Below are positions 21,861 through 32,304 of a stretch of DNA of 64,000 bases, in pieces. The stretch spans positions 1-64,000 of the forward strand of contig NZ_WFGV02000017.1 in NCBI RefSeq assembly GCF_010095445.2, in the 5' to 3' direction. The stretch's first letter is position 1. Each line of letters begins with the position of its first letter. The position numbers and the translations under genes were made by a program. The DNA is from Pseudomonas sp. TNT3. Its GTDB lineage: Bacteria > Pseudomonadota > Gammaproteobacteria > Pseudomonadales > Pseudomonadaceae. The notes under the pieces are model-generated. The model worked only from the letters and a program-made list of their open reading frames with translations, was not told the DNA's origin and did not search any database.

Positions 21861-22172
21861 ATGAACCTGCAAGAGCTGAATGCCTTTGCCATCGCCGGTA
21901 AGGTCGATGAGCTGAACCTGATATCGCTGGAAGGCGGTATTTATCTGTTGGAGGCGCGCATGCACGGTGCCGCCTACCCCTTGAGCGATGCCAGCGGTGG
22001 CATGTTCCACTTGCGCTCAGTGGAACACGCGCGTGAAGTGTTGCACGCTTTTCCAGCCTTGCCTTTCAACCTTGTGCACACCTCGGTGCATGACGAGATG
22101 TGCGGGCTGGGTGCCAGTGCCGAGCAAAGCCTGAAGGTGCCGATCGCCTTTCGTTCTGCATGGCACAACTGA
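21861..22172 (+). CDS. DUF6482 family protein, 103 aa
   Basis: Small cytosolic protein starting MNLQELNAFAIAGKVDELNLISLEGGIY. I associate this pattern with DUF6482, a small family common in Pseudomonas and without known function. It looks like a compact alpha/beta fold: YLLEARMHGAAYPLSDASGG, then HLRSVEHAREVLHAFP and LVHTSVHDEMCGL. It is 121 bp upstream of fklB on the same strand, so cotranscription is possible. Confidence 0.75.
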   Translation: MNLQELNAFAIAGKVDELNLISLEGGIYLLEARMHGAAYPLSDASGGMFHLRSVEHAREVLHAFPALPFNLVHTSVHDEMCGLGASAEQSLKVPIAFRSAWHN

Positions 22173-22293
22173 CGCCTCTCATCAACGCAATAGCATCTGT
22201 GCTAGTCTGCTGGCCCTTTTGGTTCCGGGCGCTCCGGGATGCGCTGTGCAAGCACGGCATGTTCCTGGGCCGTCCGCACAGCGGAGCAGTGTC

Positions 22294-22911
22294 ATGTCCG
22301 AAGTAAATCTGTCCACCGACGAAACTCGCGTCAGCTACGGTATCGGCCGCCAGTTGGGCGACCAACTGCGCGACAACCCGCCGCCGGGCGTTAGCCTGGA
22401 CGCGATCCTGGCGGGTCTGACCGACGCCTTCGCCGGCAAGGAAAGCCGCGTAGGTCAGGAAGAGATGTCCGCGAGCTTCAAAGTCATTCGTGAAGTCATG
22501 CAAGCCGAAGCAGCAGCCAAAGCTGAAGCAGCGGCGGGTGAAGGCCTGGCATTCCTGGCTGATAACGCCAAGCGTGACGGCATCACCACCCTGGCTTCCG
22601 GCCTGCAATTTGAAGTGCTGACCCAAGGTGATGGCGCCAAGCCAACCCGTGAAGATCAAGTGCGCACCCACTATCACGGCACTCTGATCGACGGCACTGT
22701 GTTCGACAGCTCCTACGAGCGCGGTCAGCCTGCTGAATTCCCGGTGGGCGGCGTTATCCCGGGTTGGACCGAGGCGCTGCAACTGATGAACGCCGGTAGC
22801 AAATGGCGTCTGTACGTGCCGAGCGAGCTGGCTTACGGCGCTCAAGGCGTTGGCAGCATTCCGCCGCACAGCGTACTGGTGTTTGACGTCGAGCTGCTCG
22901 ACGTTCTGTAA
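22294..22911 (+). CDS. fklB: FKBP-type peptidyl-prolyl isomerase, FklB/FKBP22-like
   Basis: 205 aa. The N-terminal helical dimerisation region (about 1-95; ETRVSYGIGRQLGDQL, Ala/Glu-rich helix) and the C-terminal FKBP domain (about 100-205; VRTHYHGTLIDGTVFDSSYERG, VGGVIPGWTEALQLM, PSELAYGAQGVG) are typical. Catalyses proline isomerisation. No signal peptide from the ATG at 22294, so cytosolic. I chose that start because MSEVNLSTDE is the usual N-terminus and GGAG precedes it; the frame is open to 22219. Confidence 0.93.
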   Translation: MSEVNLSTDETRVSYGIGRQLGDQLRDNPPPGVSLDAILAGLTDAFAGKESRVGQEEMSASFKVIREVMQAEAAAKAEAAAGEGLAFLADNAKRDGITTLASGLQFEVLTQGDGAKPTREDQVRTHYHGTLIDGTVFDSSYERGQPAEFPVGGVIPGWTEALQLMNAGSKWRLYVPSELAYGAQGVGSIPPHSVLVFDVELLDVL

Positions 22912-22925
22912 AGCCGCTGGTTACC

Positions 22926-23026
22926 TGTAGGAGCGAGCTTGCTCGCGATGGACGTCAACGATGACGCGGCCATTCTGAATGAGCGCGGTGCCTTTGAATT
23001 CTTCGCGAGCAAGCTCGCTCCTACAG
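22926..23026. repeat. REP inverted pair (GTAGGAGCGAGCTTGCTCGCGA family)
   Basis: Perfect outer arms: CTGTAGGAGCGAGCTTGCTC at 22926 and the complementary GAGCAAGCTCGCTCCTACAG ending at 23026, around 50 bp. It sits between convergent fklB and the Fur-box gene. Confidence 0.93.
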
Positions 23027-23041
23027 AGTTTGCGGTGTTTT

Positions 23042-23299
23042 TCATATTTCGAGTTTATGGTGCAGTTCATTTGCCGGGCGCAACGCTCGGGCATAACAGA
23101 ATAGAAACAGGTTACGCACCAATTCCTTGAGCACCATCGGCTCGCTAGAACTCAAGCCGTTGACGTCCAGGTCACCCTGATCCTGCAGCTCGTTCAAGGC
23201 TTCCTCTTCAAGTACGGCACACACTTCCCCGGTCTCCCGATGCAGGATCCGCAGGTATGGGTGTGGACGGTCCAGCCAGGCATCGATCAAATAAGTCAT
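23042..23299 (-). CDS. Small conserved protein, probably iron-regulated (85 aa)
   Basis: Starts at ATG 23299 (MTYLIDAWLDRPHPYLRILH), with GGAG 9 bases upstream; two upstream in-frame ATGs overlap the ribosome-binding site. Conserved-looking: HRETGEVCAVLEEEALNELQDQGDLD, then SSEPMVLKELVRNLFLFCYARAL. No domain known to me. A 19-bp near-palindromic Fur box lies 28 bp upstream, so it should be derepressed in low iron. A small iron-responsive gene near ispB in P. aeruginosa (PA4570, from memory) may be the orthologue. The role is unknown. Confidence 0.8.
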   Translation of the reverse strand: MTYLIDAWLDRPHPYLRILHRETGEVCAVLEEEALNELQDQGDLDVNGLSSSEPMVLKELVRNLFLFCYARALRPANELHHKLEI

Positions 23300-23326
23300 G
23301 GTTCTCATCTCCATTGATTGGGGTTC

Positions 23327-23345
23327 AATGAGAATAATTCTTATT
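23327..23345 (-). promoter_or_regulatory. Fur box
   Basis: AATGAGAATAATTCTTATT is a 9-1-9 inverted repeat with one mismatched pair and matches AATGATAAT-n-ATTATCATT at 15 of 18 positions. On the minus strand it overlaps a possible -10 (TATTCT), with TTGCTA 16 bases upstream as -35, a layout that fits repression by Fur-Fe(II). Confidence 0.8.
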
Positions 23346-23470
23346 CGTCAAATAGCAAGGACCTATTGGTGGTTTGCTTTTTTTTCCGGGTAAAGATTGC
23401 GTAAGGTCAAAACGACTGGCGTTTTGCTATTGCACGGGAAGAGGCGGAAAGGCTGGGGGAGGGATGAAGC

Positions 23471-23496
23471 ACCATCCCACGCGGGCGCGGGATGGT
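23471..23496. other. Hairpin downstream of yjdM
   Basis: ACCATCCC and GGGATGGT form a perfect 8-bp stem 11 bp after the yjdM stop codon. No T tract follows on the minus strand, so it is at best a weak or Rho-assisted terminator. Confidence 0.4.
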
Positions 23497-23507
23497 ATGG
23501 AGCAGAT

Positions 23508-23849
23508 TCAGACTTTTCTGACGAACTCGGATTTGAGTTTCATCGGGCCAATGCCGTCGATTTTGCAGTCGATGTCATGGTCGCCATCGCACAGGCGGAT
23601 GTTCTTGACCTTGGTGCCCACCTTGACGACCAGAGATGTCCCCTTGACCTTGAGGTCCTTGATGACGGTGATGGTGTCACCGTCTTGCAGGACATTGCCG
23701 ACCGAATCTTTCTTCACGGCGTCATCGGACGCTGCTTCAGCTTCGCCACTGGCGGACCATTCATGGGCGCACTCAGGGCAGATAAGCTGCTGGCCGTCTT
23801 CATAGGTGTATTCGGAATTGCATTTTGGGCAGGGTGGCAACGTGCTCAC
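23508..23849 (-). CDS. yjdM: YjdM/PhnA-type zinc-ribbon protein
   Basis: 113 aa. An N-terminal zinc ribbon (CPKC at 8-11 and CPEC at 24-27) precedes the PhnA domain ([28 protein letters not shown] end). Once annotated as an alkylphosphonate utilisation protein; no phosphonate genes are nearby, so that role should not be assumed. A good -10 (TATAAT on the minus strand, 23887-23892) lies about 38 bp upstream. Function in the cell is not settled. Confidence 0.88.
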   Translation of the reverse strand: MSTLPPCPKCNSEYTYEDGQQLICPECAHEWSASGEAEAASDDAVKKDSVGNVLQDGDTITVIKDLKVKGTSLVVKVGTKVKNIRLCDGDHDIDCKIDGIGPMKLKSEFVRKV

Positions 23850-23886
23850 TAAAGCTCCTTGAATTCAGGACCGCTAAAAAGCGCAC

Positions 23887-23892
23887 ATTATA
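23887..23892 (-). promoter_or_regulatory. Candidate -10 box for yjdM
   Basis: The minus strand reads CTATATAATGTGCGC; TATAAT is a perfect -10. The -35 position is GC-rich and poor, so the call is tentative. Confidence 0.4.
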
Positions 23893-23923
23893 TAGGGTTT
23901 TAGCCGAGGAGGGCGCGGATAGC

Positions 23924-24000
23924 AAAAGATCGCCGCTTCCGACGGCTCTCACAGGTGAACACAAAACCCTGTAGGAGCTGCCGGAGGCTGCGATCTTTTG
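23924..24000. repeat. REP inverted pair, left arm degenerate
   Basis: AAAAGATCGCCGCTTCCGAC (left, decayed) pairs with GTAGGAGCTGCCGGAGGCTG and the following CGATCTTTT (right). It ends 4 bp from the ispB stop codon. Confidence 0.8.
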
Positions 24001-24003
24001 ATC

Positions 24004-24972
24004 TTAGTGCGTGCGGGCGACCGCAAACTCACTCAGTTCGACCAGCGCATCGCGGTATTCGCTGGCGGGCAGCGCGTCCAGGCATTTGATCGCGCGGGCC
24101 ACGTATTCACGCGCCAGCTTGGCGGTGTACTCAAGCGAGCCTGAAGCTTCGACAGCTTCGCGGATACTTTCCAGGTCTTCGATACCGCCTTTCTGGATCG
24201 CCTTGCGCACCAGTGCCGCCTGTTCCGGCGTGCCTTCGCGCATGGTGTAGATCAGTGGCAGGGTCGGCTTGCCTTCGGCCAGATCGTCGCCGACGTTCTT
24301 GCCCAGGGTTTCCGCGTCGCCCTTGTAGTCGAGGAGGTCGTCAACCAGCTGGAAAGCTACCCCGAGATGGTCGCCGAAGGTGCGCAACGCCTCGCTCTGT
24401 TCCGGCGTCGCACCGGCCAGGGCCGCGGCGCTGTGGGTGGACGCCTCGAAGAGCATGGCGGTCTTGCCGCGGATGACTTCCATGTAGGTTTCTTCGGTGG
24501 TGCTCGCGTCACGCACCTTCGACAGCTGCAGCACTTCGCCTTCGGCGATGATGCGGGTCGCTTGCGAAAGGATTTTCATAACCGGCATGGAGCCCAGTTC
24601 GACCATCATTTCAAAGGAGCGCGAATACAGGAAGTCGCCGACCAGCACGCTTGGGGCGTTACCCCACATGGCGTTGGCGGTCGAGCGGCCACGGCGCATG
24701 CCGGACATGTCGACGACGTCGTCATGCAGCAGGGTGGCGGTGTGCAGGAATTCGATGGTCGCGGCCAGCAGGCGCATGTCATCGCCTTCACGGCCCAGCG
24801 CCTTGCCGCAGAGCAACACTAATAAAGGACGCAGGCGTTTGCCGCCAGCCGAGGTGATGTAATCGCCGATTTTCGAAACCAGCGGCACTCGGGAAGTCAG
24901 CTGCTTCTTGATGATGCCGTCGACGGCGCTAAAATCGTCCGCCACCGCGCGGTAGAAAGCTTGGGGTTGCAT
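24004..24972 (-). CDS. ispB: Octaprenyl-diphosphate synthase (polyprenyl synthetase)
   Basis: 322-aa trans-prenyltransferase making the long isoprenoid tail of ubiquinone. First Asp-rich motif LLHDDVVDMSGMRRG (about 80-94), second LVDDLLDYKGDAETLGKNVGDDL (about 209-231), plus GGKRLRPLLVLL near 43-54. Pseudomonas ubiquinone is mainly Q9, so the product may be solanesyl rather than octaprenyl diphosphate; chain length cannot be read here. Divergent from rplU, the usual proteobacterial arrangement. Confidence 0.95.
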   Translation of the reverse strand: MQPQAFYRAVADDFSAVDGIIKKQLTSRVPLVSKIGDYITSAGGKRLRPLLVLLCGKALGREGDDMRLLAATIEFLHTATLLHDDVVDMSGMRRGRSTANAMWGNAPSVLVGDFLYSRSFEMMVELGSMPVMKILSQATRIIAEGEVLQLSKVRDASTTEETYMEVIRGKTAMLFEASTHSAAALAGATPEQSEALRTFGDHLGVAFQLVDDLLDYKGDAETLGKNVGDDLAEGKPTLPLIYTMREGTPEQAALVRKAIQKGGIEDLESIREAVEASGSLEYTAKLAREYVARAIKCLDALPASEYRDALVELSEFAVARTH

Positions 24973-25051
24973 CAGCGACAGTTGCTCCAGAAGGGTTGCG
25001 CGGCATGCTAGGACCCGCGTCGGCGGGTGTCAAGGCACGATGGACGGCCCC

Positions 25052-25080
25052 TTGCATCGCTTCAGCAGCTTGCGTACAAT
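25052..25080 (+). promoter_or_regulatory. Sigma-70 promoter of rplU-rpmA
   Basis: TTGCAT (25052-25057), 17-bp spacer, TACAAT (25075-25080), then a GC-rich discriminator (CGCGCACC) of the kind seen at growth-rate-controlled promoters. The predicted leader is about 125 nt. Confidence 0.7.
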
Positions 25081-25212
25081 CGCGCACCCTGAACTTCCTG
25101 GGCAGCACCTGCCTTACGCAATTGCAATCGGGCCTTCCAGCCCAATGCAGCCATGCCAGCCAATACCTCTTCTTATAAAGAGCTGGGTGAGCAGGATTAT
25201 CGGAGAAATACC

Positions 25213-25527
25213 ATGTCTTATGCAGTAATCGTTACTGGTGGCAAGCAGTACAAAGTTGCTCCAGGTGAATACCTGAAGATCGAAAAACTGGAAATCGCTA
25301 CCGGCGAATCCGTTACTTTTGATCGCGTTCTGTTGGTTGCCAATGGCGACGACGTGAATATCGGCGCTCCAGTTGTTGCAGGCGCTACCGTTGTGGCTGA
25401 AGTGATCTCCCAAGGTCGTCACGATAAAGTCCGCATCATCAAGTTCCGTCGTCGTAAGCACCACATGAAGCGTATGGGCCACCGCCAGTGGTACACCGAG
25501 ATCAAAATCACCGGTATTCAGGCTTAA
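25213..25527 (+). CDS. rplU: 50S ribosomal protein L21
   Basis: 104 aa, starting [15 protein letters not shown] at ATG 25213 with CGGAG upstream; the frame extends back to 25153 but the L21 N-terminus fixes the start. C-terminal [23 protein letters not shown] is the L21 signature. Binds 23S rRNA near L20. Followed after 34 bp by rpmA. Confidence 0.98.
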   Translation: MSYAVIVTGGKQYKVAPGEYLKIEKLEIATGESVTFDRVLLVANGDDVNIGAPVVAGATVVAEVISQGRHDKVRIIKFRRRKHHMKRMGHRQWYTEIKITGIQA

Positions 25528-25561
25528 TTTCAGCCTAATTCCTCACTAGGAGAATTGACTC

Positions 25562-25819
25562 ATGGCACACAAAAAAGCTGGTGGTAGTACCCGTAACGGT
25601 CGCGACTCAGAAGCCAAACGCCTTGGCGTTAAGATGTATGGCGGCCAGAAAATCATTCCGGGCAACATCATCGTGCGTCAGCGCGGCACCCAATTCCACG
25701 CCGGTTACGGTGTTGGCATGGGTAAGGATCACACCCTCTTCGCGAAAATCGAAGGCGTGATCAAGTTCGAAGTAAAGGGCGCGTTCAACCGCCGTTACGT
25801 GAGCGTTGTCGCAGCTTAA
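25562..25819 (+). CDS. rpmA: 50S ribosomal protein L27
   Basis: 85 aa; [20 protein letters not shown] is the classic start whose N-terminus reaches the peptidyl-transferase centre. An AGGAG site precedes it. No N-terminal extension for protease processing, unlike Firmicutes. A terminator follows. Confidence 0.98.
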   Translation: MAHKKAGGSTRNGRDSEAKRLGVKMYGGQKIIPGNIIVRQRGTQFHAGYGVGMGKDHTLFAKIEGVIKFEVKGAFNRRYVSVVAA

Positions 25820-25833
25820 TTGCGCGATCGCTG

Positions 25834-25864
25834 GAAAAGCCCTGTCTCGCGACGGGGCTTTTTC
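25834..25864 (+). terminator. Rho-independent terminator after rpmA
   Basis: AAAGCCCTGTC-tcgc-GACGGGGCTTTTT, 14 bp after the rpmA stop. obgE therefore probably relies on its own promoter plus read-through. Confidence 0.88.
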
Positions 25865-25973
25865 GTTTGTGGGGTGAGTCTCTTGCAAAGCTGTTTGTAA
25901 TGGGCTCCAGCGCTGGATTTGCGGTCGTTGATTGAGGTCGCTGCGCTCATTTTTGCAAGAGTCTTATGTCTAG

Positions 25974-27236
<1,263 letters not shown>

Positions 27237-27254
27237 TTCGTTGCGATAAACTTA

Positions 27255-27281
27255 AGCGCCGCTCACCAGAGCGGCGTTTTA
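27255..27281 (+). terminator. Hairpin terminator after obgE
   Basis: CGCCGCTC-acca-GAGCGGCG, 8-bp perfect stem with TTTT after it. The short U tract suggests partial termination before proB. Confidence 0.65.
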
Positions 27282-27373
27282 GTATCTGGAAATCGATCAT
27301 GGGTCACGAATAACCACGATTAACGTCACGGGCAGCGCTGGGTCGCGCTGTCCTCAAGCTAAGGTTGAAGATG

Positions 27374-28492
27374 ATGCGGAGCAAGGTGACAGGTGCGCAG
27401 CGTTGGGTCGTGAAGATCGGCAGCGCTTTGCTGACGGCGGACGGCAAAGGCCTGGATCGCGCGGCAATGAGTGTCTGGGTTGAGCAGATGGTGGCCTTGC
27501 ATGAGGCGGGTGTCGAGCTGGTGCTGGTGTCCTCCGGGGCGGTGGCGGCCGGCATGAGCCGTCTGGGCTGGAGCGTGCGACCCAGTGCGATGCACGAGCT
27601 TCAGGCTGCTGCCGCAATCGGCCAGATGGGCCTGGTGCAGGCGTGGGAGTCGAGCTTTGCCGAACATGGCCGGCACACTGCGCAGATCCTCCTGACGCAC
27701 GACGACTTGTCCGATCGCAAGCGCTACCTGAATGCTCGCAGTACCTTGCGCGCGCTCGTTGAGCTGAAAGTGATTCCGGTCATCAACGAGAACGACACCG
27801 TCGTCACCGATGAAATCCGCTTTGGCGACAATGACACGCTTGCGGCGCTGGTGGCCAACCTGGTTGAAGCTGATCTGCTGGTGATCCTCACCGATCGCGA
27901 CGGCATGTTCGACGCCGATCCGCGTAACAATCCCGATGCCAACCTGATTTACGAAGCCCGCGCCGATGATCCGGCGCTGGATGCGGTGGCGGGTGGCACA
28001 GGTGGTGCGTTGGGGCGTGGTGGTATGCAGACCAAATTGCGTGCTGCGCGTCTGGCGGCTCGTTCGGGTGCTCACACCATCATTGTGGGTGGGCGCCTGG
28101 AGCGCGTGCTGGATCGCCTGAAAGCGGGCGAGCGCATCGGCACCTTGCTGTCGCCTGAGCGCGGCATGCTGGCGGCGCGCAAGCAGTGGTTGGCCGGTCA
28201 TCTGCAAACCCGCGGCACGCTGGTGCTGGATGCGGGGGCGGTAACGGCGTTGTCCAAGGGCAACAAGAGTTTGCTGCCGGTGGGCGTCAAGCTGGTTCAA
28301 GGTAGCTTCCGTCGTGGCGAGATGGTGGTGTGCGTGGCTCCGGATGGTCGTGAGATCGCCCGAGGCCTGGCGAACTACAGCGCGCTCGAAGCACAAAAAA
28401 TCATTGGTCAGTCGTCTGAGGCGATTGTCGGTCTGTTGGGTTATATGGCGGAGCCTGAACTGGTTCACCGCGATAACCTGATTCTGGTCTGA
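27374..28492 (+). CDS. proB: Glutamate 5-kinase
   Basis: First step of proline synthesis (ATP + glutamate to glutamyl-5-phosphate). 372 aa from ATG 27374 ([20 protein letters not shown]); another ATG at 27371 and a TTG at 27365 are in frame, and AAGG at 27361 fits either ATG. The amino-acid kinase domain (about 1-255) has [23 protein letters not shown] and [15 protein letters not shown]; a PUA domain (about 280-370) follows. proA is not adjacent, as is usual in pseudomonads. Confidence 0.96.
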   Translation: MRSKVTGAQRWVVKIGSALLTADGKGLDRAAMSVWVEQMVALHEAGVELVLVSSGAVAAGMSRLGWSVRPSAMHELQAAAAIGQMGLVQAWESSFAEHGRHTAQILLTHDDLSDRKRYLNARSTLRALVELKVIPVINENDTVVTDEIRFGDNDTLAALVANLVEADLLVILTDRDGMFDADPRNNPDANLIYEARADDPALDAVAGGTGGALGRGGMQTKLRAARLAARSGAHTIIVGGRLERVLDRLKAGERIGTLLSPERGMLAARKQWLAGHLQTRGTLVLDAGAVTALSKGNKSLLPVGVKLVQGSFRRGEMVVCVAPDGREIARGLANYSALEAQKIIGQSSEAIVGLLGYMAEPELVHRDNLILV

Positions 28493-28504
28493 AGGAATAC
28501 CTGA

Positions 28505-28969
28505 ATGCGCGTGGCAAAAGGATTGTTGGGTCTGCTGTTGGCGATGCCGTTGCTGGCTTCAGCCGAAGAGATTGGTCAGGTATCGACAGTGTTCAAGTTT
28601 GTCGGGCCGAATGACCGTATCGTTGTCGAGGCGTTTGATGATCCTAAGGTTGAGGGCGTGACTTGTTACCTGTCGCGTGCCAAGACCGGAGGGGTGAAGG
28701 GTGGTTTGGGGTTGGCAGAAGATCGCGCCGAGGCGTCCATTGCCTGTCGTCAGGTCGGCCCTATCAGCTTCAAGGGGGAGCTCAAGGACGGGGACGAGGT
28801 GTTCAAGGAGCGCACGTCGCTAGTGTTCAAGACCATGCAGGTGGTGCGGTTCCTCGATAAGAAGCGCAATACGCTGGTGTACCTGGTCTACAGCGATCGC
28901 TTGATCGAAGGCAGTCCACAGAATGCGGTAACGGCTATTCCGATCCTGCCGTGGGCGCACGTCCAGTAA
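28505..28969 (+). CDS. creA: CreA family protein
   Basis: 154 aa with a signal peptide ([20 protein letters not shown], cleavage near residue 20). The mature part shows the CreA pattern [19 protein letters not shown], then [20 protein letters not shown] and IPILPW. Two Cys (about 57 and 78) could form a disulfide in the periplasm. CreA is conserved but has no firm function. It follows proB by 12 bp, so the two are probably cotranscribed. Confidence 0.88.
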   Translation: MRVAKGLLGLLLAMPLLASAEEIGQVSTVFKFVGPNDRIVVEAFDDPKVEGVTCYLSRAKTGGVKGGLGLAEDRAEASIACRQVGPISFKGELKDGDEVFKERTSLVFKTMQVVRFLDKKRNTLVYLVYSDRLIEGSPQNAVTAIPILPWAHVQ

Positions 28970-28987
28970 TCTGACGAAGATCCAAAT

Positions 28988-29078
28988 TGTAGGAGTGAGC
29001 CTGCTCGCGATAGCGGTGGAACAGTCGACATCAGTGTTGAATGTTGCCCCGCTATCGCGAGCAGGCTCACTCCTGCAT
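28988..29078. repeat. REP inverted pair (GGAGTGAGCCTGCTCGCGATAGC family)
   Basis: Near-perfect arms TGTAGGAGTGAGCCTGCTCG and CGAGCAGGCTCACTCCTGCA around a 35-bp spacer between convergent creA and rpsT. Confidence 0.92.
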
Positions 29079-29112
29079 TTTTTTGTGCGGTGTCTGCCAA
29101 ATCGCAGGCAAT

Positions 29113-29140
29113 AAAAAACCGACCCTGAGGTCGGTTTTTT
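29113..29140. terminator. Bidirectional terminator between creA and rpsT
   Basis: AAAAAACCGACC-ctga-GGTCGGTTTTTT, a perfect palindrome with U tracts both ways, 15 bp after the rpsT stop codon. Confidence 0.92.
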
Positions 29141-29154
29141 AACAAGCTTATCGC

Positions 29155-29433
29155 TTATGCGGCTACAGCAAGGTTCAGAGCCTTGACGTGACCGTTCAGG
29201 CGGCTCTTATGGCGAGCAGCCTTGTTCTTGTGGATGATGCCTTTATCGGCCATACGGTCGATAACTGGCACGGCCAGAACGTAAGCAGCTTGAGCTTTTT
29301 CAGCGTCTTTTGCGTCAATGGCTTTAACTACATTCTTGATGTAGGTACGAACCATGGAACGCAGGCTGGCGTTGTGGCTGCGACGCTTCTCAGCCTGTTT
29401 TGCACGTTTTTTGGCGGAAGGTGTGTTGGCCAC
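29155..29433 (-). CDS. rpsT: 30S ribosomal protein S20
   Basis: 92 aa, very Lys/Arg/Ala-rich and all helical; [20 protein letters not shown] is the S20 start. The initiation codon is GTG (29431-29433) with a GAGGAG site upstream. S20 translation is known to be autoregulated with a poor start codon in E. coli (UUG), so the GTG may serve the same purpose. Divergent from murJ across 252 bp. Confidence 0.97.
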   Translation of the reverse strand: MANTPSAKKRAKQAEKRRSHNASLRSMVRTYIKNVVKAIDAKDAEKAQAAYVLAVPVIDRMADKGIIHKNKAARHKSRLNGHVKALNLAVAA

Positions 29434-29685
29434 CGTCGAGCTCCTCGAAAGACTTTTTAGGAAATAGCAAACAAAATAGGCCGCGAATCATGCCGATGAG
29501 TTGTTGTCTTGTCAAGGGCGGTTGAGACGTTCCGCTAAGTGGTAGGTATAAAGAGGCGGGATATTTATTTCCGGCGCTTGACCTGTAAACTCGCGAGCTT
29601 TGGCTCTGTGCTGCTGCGGCGCGGAGTATCGCATAAGTAGGCGCTTTGTTCGCCTGCTGTTTATCGACAGGCACAAACTCTTTCA

Positions 29686-31224
29686 ATGAATCTGCTCAAA
29701 TCGTTGGCCGCCGTCAGCTCTATCACGATGCTTTCCAGGATTCTGGGGTTCGTTCGTGACACGCTCATCGCACGTACTTTTGGCGCAGGGATGGCGACAG
29801 ACGCCTTCTTTATTGCCTTCAAATTGCCCAATCTGTTGCGGCGTATCTTCGCCGAGGGGGCATTTTCCCAGGCATTCGTGCCAATTCTCGCGGAATACAA
29901 AAGCCAGCAGGGTGAAGAAGCGACGCGAACGTTTATTGCTTACGTCTCCGGCCTGCTGACGCTGGTGCTCGCACTGGTCACTGCGTTGGGCATGATCGCC
30001 GCGCCGTGGGTTATCTGGGCGACGGCGCCAGGGTTCACCACTACGCCGGAAAAATTCGAGCTCACATCCAGCCTTTTGCGAGTGACCTTTCCTTACATAT
30101 TGCTCATCTCCCTGTCATCACTGGCCGGGGCGATCCTCAATACCTACAACCGCTTCTCGGTGCCGGCCTTCGTGCCGACACTGCTCAACGTCAGCATGAT
30201 TATTTTTGCGGTGTTCCTGACGCCGTACTTCGATCCGCCGGTCATGGCGCTCGGATGGGCAGTTCTGGTGGGTGGTCTGGCGCAGTTGCTATATCAGCTG
30301 CCGCACCTGAAAAAGATCGGCATGCTCGTGCTGCCGCGCCTGAATCTGCGCGACACCGGTGTGTGGCGAGTGATGAAACAGATGCTCCCGGCCATTCTCG
30401 GTGTGTCCGTGAGCCAGATTTCATTGATCATCAACACGATCTTCGCCTCGTTCCTGGTGGCAGGCTCGGTTTCCTGGATGTATTACGCCGACCGTTTGAT
30501 GGAGTTGCCATCCGGCGTTCTGGGTGTGGCATTAGGTACGATTCTGTTGCCAACCCTGGCCAAGACTTATGCCAGCAAGGATCGTCACGAGTACTCGCGG
30601 ATTCTCGATTGGGGCCTGCGGCTGTGTTTCGTTCTGGTGCTGCCATGCTCGCTGGCACTGGGTATTCTCGCCGAACCGTTGACGGTCTCGTTGTTCCAGT
30701 ACGGCGAGTTCAGCGCTTTTGATGCGTCCATGACTCAACGGGCCTTGATTGCCTATTCCGTCGGTTTGCTCGGAATTATCGTGATTAAAGTGTTGGCGCC
30801 GGGCTTTTACGCACAACAAAACATTCGGACACCGGTAAAAATCGCGATTTTTACCCTCGTCGTGACGCAGTTGTTCAACCTGGTGCTGATCGGGCCGCTC
30901 GCACATGCCGGTCTGGCGTTGGCGATCAGTGCCGGTGCCTGTATCAATGCCGGGCTGCTTTTTTATCAGCTGCGTAAGCAACAGATGTATCAGCCTCAGC
31001 CCGGCTGGGGGAAGTTCGGTCTCAAACTGGTGATTGCCGTGCTGGTGATGTCCGGTGTTTTACTGGCAGGGATGCATTTCATGCCGGCCTGGGCCGAGGG
31101 TCACATGCTGGAAAGGTTCCTGCGTCTGGGGGCTTTGGTTGCTGCTGGCGTGATCGCCTATTTCGGTATGCTGTTTTTGATGGGCTTTCGTTTACGCGAC
31201 TTCAATCGCAAGGCGTTGAGTTGA
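29686..31224 (+). CDS. murJ: Lipid II flippase MurJ
   Basis: 512-aa inner-membrane protein of the MOP superfamily that flips lipid II during peptidoglycan synthesis. About 14 membrane helices; family marks [21 protein letters not shown] (Arg residues of the central cavity) and [19 protein letters not shown] near the N-terminus. Normal length. It lies 129 bp before ribF on the same strand. Confidence 0.96.
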   Translation: MNLLKSLAAVSSITMLSRILGFVRDTLIARTFGAGMATDAFFIAFKLPNLLRRIFAEGAFSQAFVPILAEYKSQQGEEATRTFIAYVSGLLTLVLALVTALGMIAAPWVIWATAPGFTTTPEKFELTSSLLRVTFPYILLISLSSLAGAILNTYNRFSVPAFVPTLLNVSMIIFAVFLTPYFDPPVMALGWAVLVGGLAQLLYQLPHLKKIGMLVLPRLNLRDTGVWRVMKQMLPAILGVSVSQISLIINTIFASFLVAGSVSWMYYADRLMELPSGVLGVALGTILLPTLAKTYASKDRHEYSRILDWGLRLCFVLVLPCSLALGILAEPLTVSLFQYGEFSAFDASMTQRALIAYSVGLLGIIVIKVLAPGFYAQQNIRTPVKIAIFTLVVTQLFNLVLIGPLAHAGLALAISAGACINAGLLFYQLRKQQMYQPQPGWGKFGLKLVIAVLVMSGVLLAGMHFMPAWAEGHMLERFLRLGALVAAGVIAYFGMLFLMGFRLRDFNRKALS

Positions 31225-31319
31225 ACGTCACGACGCGATAAACACGGGCGAGTCGGTGTTTTTGTCGGCTCGATCACTTTGGGTTACGGTGTTGCCTGTC
31301 GTCGGCCGCCGGGTGTGGT

Positions 31320-31325
31320 TATAAT
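31320..31325 (+). promoter_or_regulatory. Candidate -10 box for ribF
   Basis: TATAAT, 28 bp before the preferred ribF ATG. A transcript from here would start near 31332, which favours the ATG at 31354 over the one at 31336. No good -35 at 17 bp. Confidence 0.4.
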
Positions 31326-31353
31326 CGACCACTTTATGAGCAAGAAGCGCGTT

Positions 31354-32304
31354 ATGCAGCTGGTTCGAGGCCTCCACAATCTGCGCCCCCAGCATCGGGG
31401 CTGTGTCGCCACTATTGGCAACTTTGACGGTGTTCACCGTGGCCACCAGGCAATCCTGGCGAGGCTCCGTGAGCGTGCGCTCGAGTTGGGCGTGCCCAGC
31501 TGCGTGGTCATTTTCGAGCCGCAACCGCGAGAGTTTTTCGCTCCGGACACGGCACCTGCCCGTCTGGCCCGGCTGCGAGACAAACTGCAGCTGCTGGCCG
31601 ACGAAGGCGTAGACCGCGTTTTGTGCCTGGCCTTCAACCAACGCCTGAGCAAGCTCAGCGCCAGCGAATTCGTCGATACTATTCTGGTGGATGGCCTGGG
31701 CGTTCAGCACCTGGAGGTCGGTGACGACTTCCGTTTCGGCTGTGACCGGGTGGGGGACTTCGATTTCCTGCAACAGGCCGGCGTCATGCAGGGCTTTACC
31801 GTAGAAGCGGCGCAAACCGTGGAACTGGACGGTATTCGCGTCAGCAGTACGCAGGTTCGCAATGCCTTGGCCGCAGCTGATTTTGTCTTGGCCGAGCGTC
31901 TGCTGGGTCGTCCCTACAGGATTGCCGGGCGGGTATTGCATGGTCAGAAGCTGGCGCGCCAGCTGGGTACGCCCACGGCCAACATCCAGCTCAAGCGTCG
32001 TCGGGTTCCACTGACCGGTGTTTACCTGGTCAATGTCGATATCGACGGCAAGACCTGGCCTGGCGTCGCCAACATTGGCGTGCGGCCAACGGTTCAGGGC
32101 GATGGCAAGGCCCACCTCGAAGTACATCTTTTAGATTTTGCCGGCGATCTGTATGACCGGCGTTTGACGGTGGTTTTCCACCACAAGCTGCGTGAAGAGC
32201 AGCGTTTCGCCTCTCTGGAGGCGCTTAAGACGGCGATCAATGCGGATGTCGCCGCCGCCCGTGCCCTGTCGCACCTAGCGCCAATCGCTAATGAAGAGCC
32301 TTAA
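31354..32304 (+). CDS. ribF: Bifunctional riboflavin kinase / FAD synthetase
   Basis: Makes FMN from riboflavin and FAD from FMN. 316 aa from ATG 31354 (MQLVRGLHNL); in-frame starts at 31336 and 31279 are less likely. The N-terminal nucleotidyltransferase has IGNFDGVHRGHQAIL; the C-terminal flavokinase has LGTPTANIQL and GVANIGVRPTVQG. ileS begins directly after the stop codon, so the two are in one operon. Confidence 0.95.
   Translation: MQLVRGLHNLRPQHRGCVATIGNFDGVHRGHQAILARLRERALELGVPSCVVIFEPQPREFFAPDTAPARLARLRDKLQLLADEGVDRVLCLAFNQRLSKLSASEFVDTILVDGLGVQHLEVGDDFRFGCDRVGDFDFLQQAGVMQGFTVEAAQTVELDGIRVSSTQVRNALAAADFVLAERLLGRPYRIAGRVLHGQKLARQLGTPTANIQLKRRRVPLTGVYLVNVDIDGKTWPGVANIGVRPTVQGDGKAHLEVHLLDFAGDLYDRRLTVVFHHKLREEQRFASLEALKTAINADVAAARALSHLAPIANEEP

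Noticed and set aside
23508..23849. yjdM as part of a phosphonate-use pathway
   Set aside because: The old family name suggests it, but no phn genes are nearby and the family role is not established.
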